Below are positions 53,224 through 62,037 of a stretch of DNA of 64,000 nt, one piece after another. Numbering within the stretch: position 1 is the stretch's first letter; each line of letters begins with the position of its first letter. The notes beneath the pieces are model-generated. The model ran no database searches, was not told the origin of the DNA, and was given only the letters and a program-made list of their open reading frames with translations. A program made the position numbers and the translations under genes. The stretch is from Aeromicrobium massiliense JC14 (GTDB lineage: Bacteria > Actinomycetota > Actinomycetes > Propionibacteriales > Nocardioidaceae), in contig NZ_HE978636.1 in assembly GCF_000312105.1 (NCBI RefSeq), forward strand, positions 628,534 through 692,533. The letters run 5' to 3'.

Positions 53224-54009
53224 ATGAGTCTTCGCATCAACCAGAACATCGACGCTCTGAACTCGTACCGCAACCTGTCGAGCACCCAGAACGCGCAGTC
53301 CAAGTCCCTCGAGAAGCTGTCCAGCGGCTTCCGCATCAACCGCGCTGCCGACGACGCCGCCGGCCTCGCGATCTCCGAGGGCCTGCGCTCGCAGGTTGGC
53401 GGCCTGAAGATCGCCGTCCGCAACGCTCAGGACGGCATCTCCGTCGCGCAGACCGCTGAAGGCGCGCTGACCGAGGTCCACTCCATGCTCCAGCGCATGA
53501 ACGACCTCGCGGTGCAGCACAACAACGGTACGCAGAGCACCGAGTCGCAGGCGGCTCTGTCGGCTGAGTTCACGCAGCTGCACACCGAGATCGAGCGTAT
53601 CGAGGCCAACACGAAGTTCAACGGCATCGCGCTCTTCGGCGGCGCCGAGCTGACCTTCCAGACCGGCTACGACTCGGCCGACACCATCGACATCTCGGCC
53701 ACCGCCCTGGCCGCGATCGACGTCTCGGCTGCGGTCATCACGGACAGCAACACCGTCCAGACCGCGATCACCACCATCTCGACGCAGCGCGCCGAGCTGG
53801 GTGCGATCCAGAACCGCTTCGAGCACACCATCAACTCGGTGAACGTCGCGATCGAGAACCTGTCGGCGTCGGAGTCGCGCATCCGCGACACCGACATGGC
53901 TTCGGAGATGATGAACCTGACCCGCAGCCAGATCCTGTCGCAGGCCGGCACGGCGATGCTCGCTCAGGCCAACCAGGTCCCGCAGGGCGTCCTGCAGCTC
54001 CTGCGCTGA
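53224..54009 (+). CDS. fliC: Flagellin
   Basis: 261 residues, among the short flagellins: the conserved N-terminal D0/D1 (LRINQNIDALNSYRNLS, LSSGFRINRAADDAAGLAI, MLQRMNDLAVQ) and C-terminal part (SRIRDTDMASEMMNLTRSQIL, LQLLR) are joined by about 60 residues only, so no large exposed D2/D3 domains. It uses more GCT and other T-ending codons than its neighbours, a possible sign of high expression. Monocistronic: own promoter, CsrA-like leader and a downstream hairpin. Confidence 0.97.
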   Translation: MSLRINQNIDALNSYRNLSSTQNAQSKSLEKLSSGFRINRAADDAAGLAISEGLRSQVGGLKIAVRNAQDGISVAQTAEGALTEVHSMLQRMNDLAVQHNNGTQSTESQAALSAEFTQLHTEIERIEANTKFNGIALFGGAELTFQTGYDSADTIDISATALAAIDVSAAVITDSNTVQTAITTISTQRAELGAIQNRFEHTINSVNVAIENLSASESRIRDTDMASEMMNLTRSQILSQAGTAMLAQANQVPQGVLQLLR

Positions 54010-54019
54010 TCTGAGACGG

Positions 54020-54049
54020 AGGGCGGCCCGCCACCACGGGGGCCGCCCT
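54020..54049 (+). terminator. Terminator of fliC
   Basis: A 10-bp stem AGGGCGGCCC/GGGCCGCCCT (54020-54029 with 54040-54049), 10-nt loop, 11 bp after the fliC stop. Confidence 0.78.
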
Positions 54050-54092
54050 TCGTGCACCAGCACCACACCCGACGTACCCCGAGGGGAGCACC

Positions 54093-55439
54093 ATGGCCAC
54101 CGCCAGCATGCCGGGCATCATCAGCGGCGTGGACAGTGCCACGATCGCCCAGCTGATGGCGCTCGAGGCGAAGCAGCAGACCGCGCTGAAGACCAAGGTC
54201 ACGCAGCACGGCACGGTCGTCACGGCCCTGCAGAAGCTCAACGCCAAGCTCGCCACCCTCGCGACCACCGCCGCCGACCTGGCCAAGCCCGCCGCCTGGG
54301 CGCCGGTCAAGGCGACCTCCAGCAACGACAAGGTCACCGTGGCCGCCGCCAACGGCGCCAGCACGGGCTCGACCACCTTCCAGGTCAAGAACCTCGCCGT
54401 CGCGCACTCGATCCAGCTCTCCGAGCTGTCCGACGCGCTCACCGACGTGGTCGTCCCCGCGGACGCCGACGGCAAGCACCTGGTCACCATCTCCGGCGCC
54501 GACGGCCCGGTCGAGGTCGACGCCGGCGACGGCTCCCTCGGCGCGCTCGTCGCCGCGCTCAACCGTTCCTCCGCCGGCGTCACCGCCACCACGGTCAGCA
54601 CCGTGGACGGCTACCGCCTGCGCGTCACCGCCAAGGAGACCGGCGCCGAGTCCGCCTTCACCCTGGGCAGCCCCTCCGGACCGATCCTCGGCGGCGCCGA
54701 CGCCTCCCGCACGGTCACCGGCAAGGACGCCCGCCTGGTCGTCGGCGGTGACGAGGTCGTCTCGGCGACCAACACCGTGACCGGGCTCGGCACCGGCCTG
54801 TCGGTCGTGCTCGGCTCGGCCACCCCGATCGACACCGACATCACCGTCGAGGTCGAGGGCGACGCCGCGGCCATGACCGCCACGATCAAGAGCTTCGTCG
54901 GCCAGATCAACGCGATCCTGGACGACATCGATGCCCAGGCCACGTTCAACGAGACCACCAAGCTCGCCGGCGTGCTGTCGCGCGAGGGCTCGGTGCGCGA
55001 CCTGCGCTCGAGCCTGCTCGGCGCGATCTTCCCGACCGACGGCACCTCGATGGCCGCCATGGGCCTGCAGCTGGACCGCTACGGCAACGTCGTCCTGGAC
55101 GAGAAGAAGTTCACCGACGCCTACAGCGCCGACCCGGTGACCGTCCAGGCCGCCTTCGCCAACGAGGCCGGCACCGGCCTGATCCAGCGCTACGAGAAGG
55201 TCGCCAAGGCGGCCAGCGACTCGGTCGACGGCAACCTGACCAAGGCCGTCGAGGGCCGCCAGGCGACCATCAAGCAGCTCGAGACCTCGATCGCCGCGTG
55301 GGACGTCCGCCTGGAGCTGCGCGAGAAGACGATGACGCGCCAGTTCACCGCCCTCGACACCTTCATGAACCAGTGGCAGAACGTCGGCAGCTGGCTGTCG
55401 GGCCAGATCGCCTCGCTGCCGGGCTACTCGACGAGCTGA
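54093..55439 (+). CDS. fliD: Flagellar filament cap protein FliD (HAP2)
   Basis: 448 residues. N-terminal FliD block MPGIISGVDSATIAQLMALE and the C-terminal coiled helix KQLETSIAAWDVRLELREK with a final SWLSGQIASLPG. It caps the filament and folds exported flagellin. ATG 54093 has GAGGGGAG upstream. First gene of fliD-fliS. Confidence 0.93.
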   Translation: MATASMPGIISGVDSATIAQLMALEAKQQTALKTKVTQHGTVVTALQKLNAKLATLATTAADLAKPAAWAPVKATSSNDKVTVAAANGASTGSTTFQVKNLAVAHSIQLSELSDALTDVVVPADADGKHLVTISGADGPVEVDAGDGSLGALVAALNRSSAGVTATTVSTVDGYRLRVTAKETGAESAFTLGSPSGPILGGADASRTVTGKDARLVVGGDEVVSATNTVTGLGTGLSVVLGSATPIDTDITVEVEGDAAAMTATIKSFVGQINAILDDIDAQATFNETTKLAGVLSREGSVRDLRSSLLGAIFPTDGTSMAAMGLQLDRYGNVVLDEKKFTDAYSADPVTVQAAFANEAGTGLIQRYEKVAKAASDSVDGNLTKAVEGRQATIKQLETSIAAWDVRLELREKTMTRQFTALDTFMNQWQNVGSWLSGQIASLPGYSTS

Positions 55440-55447
55440 GGAGAGTC

Positions 55448-55831
55448 ATGACTCCCAACCCCCAGAACGCCTACCTCCAGGCCAGCGTCCAGACGGCGAG
55501 CCCGGAGCGGCTCCTCGTCATGCTCGTGGACCGCCTGGTGCGCGACGTCGAGCAGGCCATCGCCGCGCTCGAGCAGGGGCTCACCGAGTCCTCGCACGGA
55601 CACTTCCTGCACGCGCAGGACGTCGTGTCGGCGCTGCAGTCCAGCCTCAAGCCCGAGCTGTGGGAGGGCGCGCACGCGATGTCGTCCATCTACTCCTGGC
55701 TCTCGGCCCAGCTCGTCCGCGCCAACATCGACCGCGACCTCGCGGTCGCCCGCCACTGCCTGGACCTGTCGCGCCAGGTGGCCGACACGTGGCGCACCGC
55801 CGCGCTCGAGGTGGCCAAGCAGAGTGCATGA
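55448..55831 (+). CDS. fliS: Flagellin export chaperone FliS
   Basis: 127 residues, helical. The motif NAYLQASVQTASPERLLVML matches FliS, which binds the C-terminus of flagellin and keeps it unfolded for export. ATG 55448 has GAGGAGAG upstream, 8 bp after fliD; the longer frame is inside fliD. Confidence 0.93.
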   Translation: MTPNPQNAYLQASVQTASPERLLVMLVDRLVRDVEQAIAALEQGLTESSHGHFLHAQDVVSALQSSLKPELWEGAHAMSSIYSWLSAQLVRANIDRDLAVARHCLDLSRQVADTWRTAALEVAKQSA

Positions 55832-56147
55832 CGACGCTGCGGTCGCCGCATGGCGACCGGTCCTCGACGACCTGACCGCCCGTCTCGCGGCGACGGTCGA
55901 GGACGTGCGCGCCGGCCGTGAGCCCGGCGACGCCTGGCACCCCCCGGCGGGGCTCCCGCCACTGCCCGAGCGCCTGCGCGCGGAGGCCGAGCAGCTGCTG
56001 GACGCCCAGCAGGAGCTCTCGCGACACCTGGCCGCGATGCGCGACGACGTGCGCGGCCGCCTGACGAGCGCGCGCTCCGCGCAGCGCTTCGCCGCTCCCG
56101 GCCGCACCAAGCAGGCCGCCGCGCGGTACGTCGACCTCGACGCCTGA
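55824..56147 (+). CDS. Hypothetical flagellar protein in the FliT position
   Basis: 107 residues, not assignable by motif. GTG 55824 overlaps fliS by 8 bp. Predicted helical: AWRPVLDDLTARLAATVEDV, then RLRAEAEQLLDAQQELSRHLA, and a conserved-looking end AAARYVDLDA. The order fliD-fliS-(small helical protein) is that of the FliD chaperone FliT, so a chaperone role is inferred from context only. Confidence 0.6.
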   Translation: MHDDAAVAAWRPVLDDLTARLAATVEDVRAGREPGDAWHPPAGLPPLPERLRAEAEQLLDAQQELSRHLAAMRDDVRGRLTSARSAQRFAAPGRTKQAAARYVDLDA

Positions 56148-56176
56148 GGCTCGCGCGAAAGTTTCGCGGAAAACCC

Positions 56177-56202
56177 TCAACTCGTCCTCCACGGGGCCGA
56201 AT
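56177..56202 (+). promoter_or_regulatory. Sigma-28-type promoter of the flgB operon
   Basis: TCAA (56177-56180), 15-bp spacer, GCCGAAT (56196-56202), matching TAAA-N15-GCCGATAA and spaced as in the fliC promoter. It overlaps CCGAATGGGTC, an 11-mer shared with the fliA upstream region. Confidence 0.65.
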
Positions 56203-56279
56203 GGGTCAGCGAGCCAGGACGGCTCGTGATGCCGACGGATCGGCGCGACCCTGACGTTCCCTTCCCAGGAGGACACCCC

Positions 56280-56636
56280 GTGTCGTTCGTCGATCCGGTC
56301 GGCTCTGTGCTGCACAGCGCCCTGGACGGCCTGGCCACGCGCCAGACCGTCATCGCCGACAACATCGCCAACGTGGACACGCCCAACTACCGGGCCACCA
56401 CGGTCGACTTCGAGACCAACCTGCGTCGCGCCATCGAGGGCGGGTCCGCCGCCGAGCTGGACGCCCCCGGCATCGACACCGTCGCCACCTCCACGCCGGT
56501 CGGCGCCAACGGCAACAACGTCGACCTCCGCAAGGAGACGATGGCCGCGATGCAGACCAGCTACCAGCAGCAGGTCGTCGGCCGGGCCATCTCCGACCGC
56601 CACAACCTGGTGATCACGGCTGCGAGCGCCCACTGA
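56280..56636 (+). CDS. flgB: Flagellar basal-body rod protein FlgB
   Basis: 118 residues. The rod motif VIADNIANVDTPNYRATTVDFE and the C-terminal LVITAASAH are typical. GTG 56280 has AGGAGG 7 nt upstream, better than the in-frame codon at 56226. First gene of the basal-body operon. Confidence 0.94.
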   Translation: MSFVDPVGSVLHSALDGLATRQTVIADNIANVDTPNYRATTVDFETNLRRAIEGGSAAELDAPGIDTVATSTPVGANGNNVDLRKETMAAMQTSYQQQVVGRAISDRHNLVITAASAH

Positions 56637-57025
56637 TGAGCGCCTTCGACGCGCTGCGCATCGCGAACAGCAGCCTCGGCGTCCACCAGACCTGGCTGGA
56701 CACCCTCGCGACCAACATCGCCAACGTCAACACCGTCTCTGCGACCGACCAGGACGCCTTCCAGGCGCAGATGCTGATGCTGCGCTCGTCCGAGGGCGGC
56801 GGCGTCGAGGTCTCCGGTGTGGCCGAGACCTCCGCCGAGGGCCGGGTCGTCCACGACCCGAGCCACCCGCTCGCCGACGAGGACGGCTACGTCCGCACCC
56901 CCGACACGGACATGAACAGCCAGATGAGCCAGCTCATCATGGCCCAGCGCGGCTACCAGGCCTCCGTGTCCGTCACCAAGACCGCGCAGGACGCGTACAC
57001 CAGCGCCCTGCAGATCGGAAAGTGA
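56636..57025 (+). CDS. flgC: Flagellar basal-body rod protein FlgC
   Basis: 129 residues. N-terminal ALRIANSSLGVHQTWLDTLATNIAN and C-terminal PDTDMNSQMSQLIMAQRGYQASVS identify FlgC. Its start shares one base with the flgB stop. Confidence 0.94.
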   Translation: MSAFDALRIANSSLGVHQTWLDTLATNIANVNTVSATDQDAFQAQMLMLRSSEGGGVEVSGVAETSAEGRVVHDPSHPLADEDGYVRTPDTDMNSQMSQLIMAQRGYQASVSVTKTAQDAYTSALQIGK

Positions 57026-57378
57026 TGAGCATCCCCGCCATCGAGCCCATCGGCGGCTTCACGCCGCTGCAGCCCCTGCAGATCGACTCCGACGTCACCG
57101 CCGTGCGCGGTGCCGCGGGTCCCCAGGGCGTCTCCGGTCCCCAGTCGGTCGCCGGCACGAGCTTCGGCTCGCTGCTCGCGGACAAGATCGAGGGCCTGGA
57201 GGCCATGAACGACCGCACCGACGACCTGGCCGTCCAGGCCACGACCGGTGACCTGCAGAACATCCACGACTACACGATCGCCGCGGCCGAGACGCAGATG
57301 ACCACGCAGCTCACCGTCGCGATGCGCAACAAGGCCGTCGAGGCGTTCACCGAGATCATGCGGACCCCGATCGGATGA
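57025..57378 (+). CDS. fliE: Flagellar hook-basal body protein FliE
   Basis: 117 residues. FliE connects the MS ring to the rod. Blocks FGSLLADKIEGLEAMNDRTDDLAV and VAMRNKAVEAFTEIMRTPI are present. Start is ATG 57025 (GTG 57022 is equally possible). It ends with an ATGA overlap into fliF. Confidence 0.92.
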   Translation: MSIPAIEPIGGFTPLQPLQIDSDVTAVRGAAGPQGVSGPQSVAGTSFGSLLADKIEGLEAMNDRTDDLAVQATTGDLQNIHDYTIAAAETQMTTQLTVAMRNKAVEAFTEIMRTPIG

Positions 57379-58961
57379 AGAACGAGGTCATGCGCCGGCT
57401 CACGAGCGTCCGCGAGACGTTCGCCGGCTACACGAGCGGCCAGAAGGCCACGGTCGTCGTCGGTGGTGCCGCGGTGCTGCTGGCAGCGTTCCTGGCGTTC
57501 CGCTGGGCGTCCACGCCGAGCTACGCGCCGCTGTTCAGCGGGCTGTCGTCCGAGGACGCGTCCTCGGTCGTCGAGGAGCTCGACGCCGCCGGCACGCCCT
57601 ACGAGATCGCCGACGGCGGCGGCACGATCATGGTGCCGGACGACGTCGTCCACAAGACCCGCATCACGCTGAGCGGCGAGGGCATCCCCTCCTCGTCCAG
57701 CGAGGGCTACTCGATCCTGGACAAGCAGGGCGTCGCCGCGTCGGACTTCAAGGAGCAGACCGACTACAAGCGCGCGATGGAGGGCGAGCTCACCAACACG
57801 ATCGAGTCGCTGGACTCCATCGACGTCGCCACCGTGCACCTCGCGCTGCCCGAGAAGGTCGTCTTCGCCGCCGAGCAGCAGCCCGCCACCGCCTCGGTGC
57901 TGGTCAAGCCGCGCACCGGCGAGCAGCTGCCCGAGGACCAGGTCCAGGCGATCGTCCACCTCGTCGCGTCCAGCGTCGACGGGCTCAAGCCCGACAAGGT
58001 GACCGTCACCGACTCCAGCGGCCAGGTGCTGTCGACCTCCGACGGCTCGGCGCAGGCCGGCTCGGGCTCGCAGCTCAAGCAGGTCGACCAGTTCCAGACC
58101 AACATGCAGACCCGCGTGCAGGCGATGCTCGACCGCGTCCTCGGCCCGGGCAACTCCACCGTGCAGGTGACCGCGAACCTCGACTTCGACAAGTCGGTCA
58201 GCGAGACCACCCGCTACTTCCGCGCGAACAACATCCCCGCGCTCTCGGAGTCGACCAAGACCGAGACCTACCAGGGCACGGGCGGCGACGGCGGCTCGAC
58301 CGGCGTCGTCGGGCCCGACGGCCAGATGGAGGACACCCTCACCGGCGGTGGCGCCAACGGCAACGGCTCGTACACCAAGAACGAGCGGACGTCGGACAAC
58401 GCGATCGACAAGACCGTCGAGCAGCGCGAGCAGGCCCCCGGCGGCGTCGAGTCGCTCCACGTCGGCGTCGTCCTGGACAGCGCCAACCAGGGCGCGGCCA
58501 CCACCGCGCAGGTCAACGACCTCATCGCCGCCGCGATCGGCACCGACGAGGACCGGGGCGACACCATCGAGGTCTCGTCCATGGCCTTCGACCGCACCAG
58601 CGAGGACGCGGCCGCCCAGGCGCTCGCCGACGCCGCCGCGGCCGAGCGCTGGGACCGGATCTGGGACACGGCGAAGACCGCCGGCATCGTCGTGCTGGTC
58701 GCCGTCATCGTGCTGATCTTCTGGCTGCGCAGCCGCCGCAACGCCCGCGACCGCAAGCAGGCCGCCGACAACCTCGTCGAGCAGCTGCGCCGCGACCAGG
58801 CCGCGGCCGACGCGACGGCGGTCAGCCCCGCCGTCGAGGTCATGGCCAGCGAGGAGGAGCTCGAGGCCGAGCGCATGCGTGAGGAGATCGCCGACCTCGT
58901 GGAGAAGCAGCCCGAGGACGTCGCCAACCTGCTCCGCGGATGGCTGGTGGAGCGCCGATGA
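57375..58961 (+). CDS. fliF: Flagellar MS-ring protein FliF
   Basis: 528 residues. N-terminal helix (TVVVGGAAVLLAAFLAF), ring-building motifs (YAPLFSGLSSEDASSVVEEL, YKRAMEGELTNTIESLDSI), a second helix near 435-455 and a charged cytoplasmic C-terminus that binds FliG. Overlaps fliE and fliG by 4 nt. Confidence 0.95.
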   Translation: MKNEVMRRLTSVRETFAGYTSGQKATVVVGGAAVLLAAFLAFRWASTPSYAPLFSGLSSEDASSVVEELDAAGTPYEIADGGGTIMVPDDVVHKTRITLSGEGIPSSSSEGYSILDKQGVAASDFKEQTDYKRAMEGELTNTIESLDSIDVATVHLALPEKVVFAAEQQPATASVLVKPRTGEQLPEDQVQAIVHLVASSVDGLKPDKVTVTDSSGQVLSTSDGSAQAGSGSQLKQVDQFQTNMQTRVQAMLDRVLGPGNSTVQVTANLDFDKSVSETTRYFRANNIPALSESTKTETYQGTGGDGGSTGVVGPDGQMEDTLTGGGANGNGSYTKNERTSDNAIDKTVEQREQAPGGVESLHVGVVLDSANQGAATTAQVNDLIAAAIGTDEDRGDTIEVSSMAFDRTSEDAAAQALADAAAAERWDRIWDTAKTAGIVVLVAVIVLIFWLRSRRNARDRKQAADNLVEQLRRDQAAADATAVSPAVEVMASEEELEAERMREEIADLVEKQPEDVANLLRGWLVERR

Positions 58962-59974
58962 CCGCCACGATGACCGCCCGCCTGGGCGTGCACAAGGCCG
59001 CGGTGCTGCTGATCTCGCTGGGCCCGGAGAAGGCCTCCGCGGTGATGAGCCACATGAGCCCGGCCGAGGTCGAGGAGGTCTCCACCGAGGTCGCCCGCCT
59101 GGAGTCGGTGGACCGCACCGAGGCCGACGCGGTGCTCGGCGAGTTCCACGAGATGCTCACCGCCCGCGGCCACATCGCCCGCGGCGGCCTGGACTACGCC
59201 CGCCAGCTGCTGGAGAAGTCGCTCGGCGAGGAGCGCGCGGCCGAGATCATGGACCGGCTCAACGCCGCCGCCGTGCAGCTGCCGTTCCAGTTCCTGCGCC
59301 ACGCCGACCCCGCGCAGCTGCGCTCGTTCGTCGCCGACGAGCACCCGCAGATCATCGCGCTGGTGCTGGCCCACATGACGCCGGAGAAGGCGCTCATGCT
59401 GCTGGCCAGCCTCCCGCCCGAGGAGCAGGCCGTGGTCGCGCACCGCATCGCGGTCATGGACCGCACGTCGCCGGAGATCATCCAGGTCGTCGAGCGGACG
59501 CTCGAGCGCAAGCTCTCCACCATGCTGCAGCCGACCGAGACGTCCCGCGTGGGCGGCATCGACCCGCTGGTCAACATCATCAACCGCTCCGACCGCTCGA
59601 CCGAGCGCCAGATCGTCGAGGGCCTCGAGGCGCTCGACCCCGACCTGGCCGACGAGGTCAAGAGCCGGATGTTCATGTTCGAGGACATCGTGTCGCTGGA
59701 CGACCGCTCGGTGCAGCAGGTGCTGCGCCAGGTCGACACCGGCGAGCTGGCCATGGCGCTCAAGGGCGTCACCGAGCCGGTGCGCGAGAAGATCATGCGC
59801 AACATGTCCGAGCGTGCGGCCGAGTCGCTCGCCGACGAGGTCGAGATCCTCGGCACGGTGCGCCTGCGCCAGGTCGAGGAGGCCCAGCAGTCCATCATCC
59901 GCACGATCCGCCAGCTCGAGGAGCAGGGCCAGATCATGCTGCGACGAGGGAACGACGATGAGTTCATCGAGTGA
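58958..59974 (+). CDS. fliG: Flagellar motor switch protein FliG
   Basis: 338 residues. Middle domain HPQIIALVLAHM followed by the EHPQxxA-type DEHPQII block; C-terminal torque helix in MFMFEDIVSLDDRSVQQVLRQVD. It transmits stator force to the MS ring. The ATG at 58958 overlaps the fliF stop; the earlier in-frame codon at 58940 is not needed. Confidence 0.95.
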   Translation: MTATMTARLGVHKAAVLLISLGPEKASAVMSHMSPAEVEEVSTEVARLESVDRTEADAVLGEFHEMLTARGHIARGGLDYARQLLEKSLGEERAAEIMDRLNAAAVQLPFQFLRHADPAQLRSFVADEHPQIIALVLAHMTPEKALMLLASLPPEEQAVVAHRIAVMDRTSPEIIQVVERTLERKLSTMLQPTETSRVGGIDPLVNIINRSDRSTERQIVEGLEALDPDLADEVKSRMFMFEDIVSLDDRSVQQVLRQVDTGELAMALKGVTEPVREKIMRNMSERAAESLADEVEILGTVRLRQVEEAQQSIIRTIRQLEEQGQIMLRRGNDDEFIE

Positions 59975-60653
59975 CTCGCCGGTCGTCCGCGGACAGGTGG
60001 CGAGCGGGGCCCAGGCCCTGCGCGTCCCCGAGCTGAGGCACGGTGCCTGGACCCGCCTGGGTCCCGACAGCGGCCTGGCCGACGGCGCGACCGAGAACAC
60101 GCTGGCCGTCGTCGCCGAGCGCACGCGCAAGGCGGCGCAGTCCCAGGGCTACGTCCAGGGCTGGACCGACGGACGCCGCGAGGCCCAGGCCGTGCTGGCC
60201 GAGGAGCGGGTGAAGCTCGCCCAGCAGGCGCGCGCCGAGCAGGAGCGCCGCGACGCCGAGCACGCCGCCGCGATCGAGGCGCTGACCGCGGCCGCCGGCC
60301 GGGTCCGCGCCGTGGTGGCCGCCGTGTGCGCGCAGGTCGAGGAGGCCGCGACCGACCTGGCCAGCGACCTCACCGAGACGCTGGTCGGCGAGACCGTCGC
60401 GATCTGCCAGGAGCCGGGCATCACGTCCGTGCGCCGGGCGCTCGCGCTCATGCCCGAGACCCCGTTCGTGCGGCTGCGGCTGCACCCGGACGCCGCCGAG
60501 GGCGCCGACCACGAGGCGCTCGCCCAGCGCGGCGTCACCGTCGTGCCCGACCCGTCGCTGGGTCGCATCGACTCCGTCGTCGAGACCGACGAGCAGGTCG
60601 TCGACCTGCGCCTGTCGACCGCGCTCGACCGGGTCCGCGAGGTGCTCCGATGA
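59958..60653 (+). CDS. fliH: Flagellar export apparatus regulator FliH
   Basis: 231 residues. A variable N-terminus is followed by the FliH-type segment GYVQGWTDGRREAQAVLAEE, a long coiled coil, and a C-terminal FliI-binding part (ATDLASDLTETLVGETVAI, DPSLGRIDSVVET). It overlaps fliG by 17 bp and ends with ATGA into the first mini-ORF. Confidence 0.88.
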   Translation: MSSSSDSPVVRGQVASGAQALRVPELRHGAWTRLGPDSGLADGATENTLAVVAERTRKAAQSQGYVQGWTDGRREAQAVLAEERVKLAQQARAEQERRDAEHAAAIEALTAAAGRVRAVVAAVCAQVEEAATDLASDLTETLVGETVAICQEPGITSVRRALALMPETPFVRLRLHPDAAEGADHEALAQRGVTVVPDPSLGRIDSVVETDEQVVDLRLSTALDRVREVLR

Positions 60654-60736
60654 GCGAGCGCAGCGAGCGAACCATGAGCACCGTCGTCATCGGCGGGCAC
60701 GCGTACCGTTCGATCCCCACGGGGGGCCGCCGATGA
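60650..60736 (+). repeat. MIRU-like coupled mini-ORF, copy 1 (fliH-fliI junction)
   Basis: An 87-bp element forming a complete ORF of 28 codons whose ATG overlaps the fliH stop and whose TGA overlaps the fliI ATG. The peptide starts MSERSERTM and continues with STVVIGGHAYRS. Copy 2 lies at the fliI-fliJ junction. Insert design (ORF overlapping both neighbours) is like mycobacterial MIRUs. Confidence 0.75.
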
Positions 60737-62037
60737 GCGTCCTCACTGCTGACGTGGCGAAGAGCGCCATGGACGCCATCCCGCCGCAGGCCATGGGCCG
60801 CGTGGCCGGGGTGCTGGGCCTGAAGGTCCGCGTCGTCGGGCTGGACGCCGCCGTGTCCGACCTGGTCGAGGCGCAGGGCGAGAGCCCGGTGCTGGCCGAG
60901 GTCACCGCCGTCGACCGCGAGGGCCTGACCTGCCTGCCCCTGGCACCCGTCGAGGGCGTCCAGGTGGGCGCCGCCGTGCGCGGCACCGGTGGGCCCCTGA
61001 CCGTGTCCGTGGGCGAGCAGCTGCTCGGCCGCGTGCTCGACGGCCTCGGGCGACCGATCGACGGGCGCGCGCTGCCCGAGGGCCTGGAGCGGGTCGGCGT
61101 CGACCACGCCGCCCCGAACGCGCTCGACCGTCCGCGCATCGACCGCCAGCTCGGCCTGGGCGTGCGCGCGCTCGACACCCTCGTGCCGTGCGGTCGCGGC
61201 CAGCGCCTCGGCATCATGGCCGGCTCGGGCGTCGGCAAGTCCAGCCTGCTGTCGATGATCGCCCGCGGCACCGACGCCGACGTGAACGTCATCGCCCTGG
61301 TGGGCGAGCGTGGCCGCGAGGTCGCCGAGTTCATCCACCACGATCTCGGTCCCGAGGGCCTGGCCCGCTCGGTGGTCGTCGTCGCCACGTCCGACGCCCC
61401 CGCCGTGGAGCGCATGCGCTCGGCGTTCGTGGCCACCCGCATCGCCGAGTGGTTCCGCGACCAGGGCAAGGACGTCGTGCTGATGATGGACTCGCTCACC
61501 CGCGTGTCCATGGCCCAGCGTGAGATCGGCCTGTCGGCCGGCGAGCCCCCGGCCACGCGCGGCTACCCGCCGAGCGTGTTCGGCCTCATGCCCCGCCTGC
61601 TGGAGCGCGCCGGCACGTCGCCGCACGGCAGCATCACCGGTCTCTACACCGTCCTCATCGAGGGCGACGACCTGCAGGACCCGATCGGCGACACCGCCCG
61701 CTCGATCCTGGACGGCCACGTCGTCCTGTCGCGCCGCCTGGCGACCGCCGGTCACTTCCCGTCGATCGACGTGCTCGAGTCGATCTCGCGCACCACGTCG
61801 CGGATCACCGACCCCGAGCAGCAGCAGGCCGCCCGCCGGCTGCGCAAGCTGCTCGCCGCGCACCGCGACGTCCGCGAGCTCGTCGAGATCGGCGCCTACG
61901 CGTCCGGCTCGGACCCCGACGCCGACGCCGCGCTGGCCTCCATGGGTGCCATCGACGGCTTCCTGCAGCAGTCGATGGACGACCAGACGCCCACGCCCGA
62001 GGCGTGGGACCGCCTGCGTCAGGTGGTGTCCGCATGA
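60733..62037 (+). CDS. fliI: Flagellum-specific export ATPase FliI
   Basis: 434 residues, related to F1-ATPase beta. Walker A GSGVGKS (164-170), Walker B VVLMMDSLTR and the FliI-specific ATRGYPPSVFGLMPRLLERAG block. It powers or assists substrate entry into the export gate, with FliH and FliJ. Flanked on both sides by the coupled mini-ORFs. Confidence 0.96.
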   Translation: MSVLTADVAKSAMDAIPPQAMGRVAGVLGLKVRVVGLDAAVSDLVEAQGESPVLAEVTAVDREGLTCLPLAPVEGVQVGAAVRGTGGPLTVSVGEQLLGRVLDGLGRPIDGRALPEGLERVGVDHAAPNALDRPRIDRQLGLGVRALDTLVPCGRGQRLGIMAGSGVGKSSLLSMIARGTDADVNVIALVGERGREVAEFIHHDLGPEGLARSVVVVATSDAPAVERMRSAFVATRIAEWFRDQGKDVVLMMDSLTRVSMAQREIGLSAGEPPATRGYPPSVFGLMPRLLERAGTSPHGSITGLYTVLIEGDDLQDPIGDTARSILDGHVVLSRRLATAGHFPSIDVLESISRTTSRITDPEQQQAARRLRKLLAAHRDVRELVEIGAYASGSDPDADAALASMGAIDGFLQQSMDDQTPTPEAWDRLRQVVSA

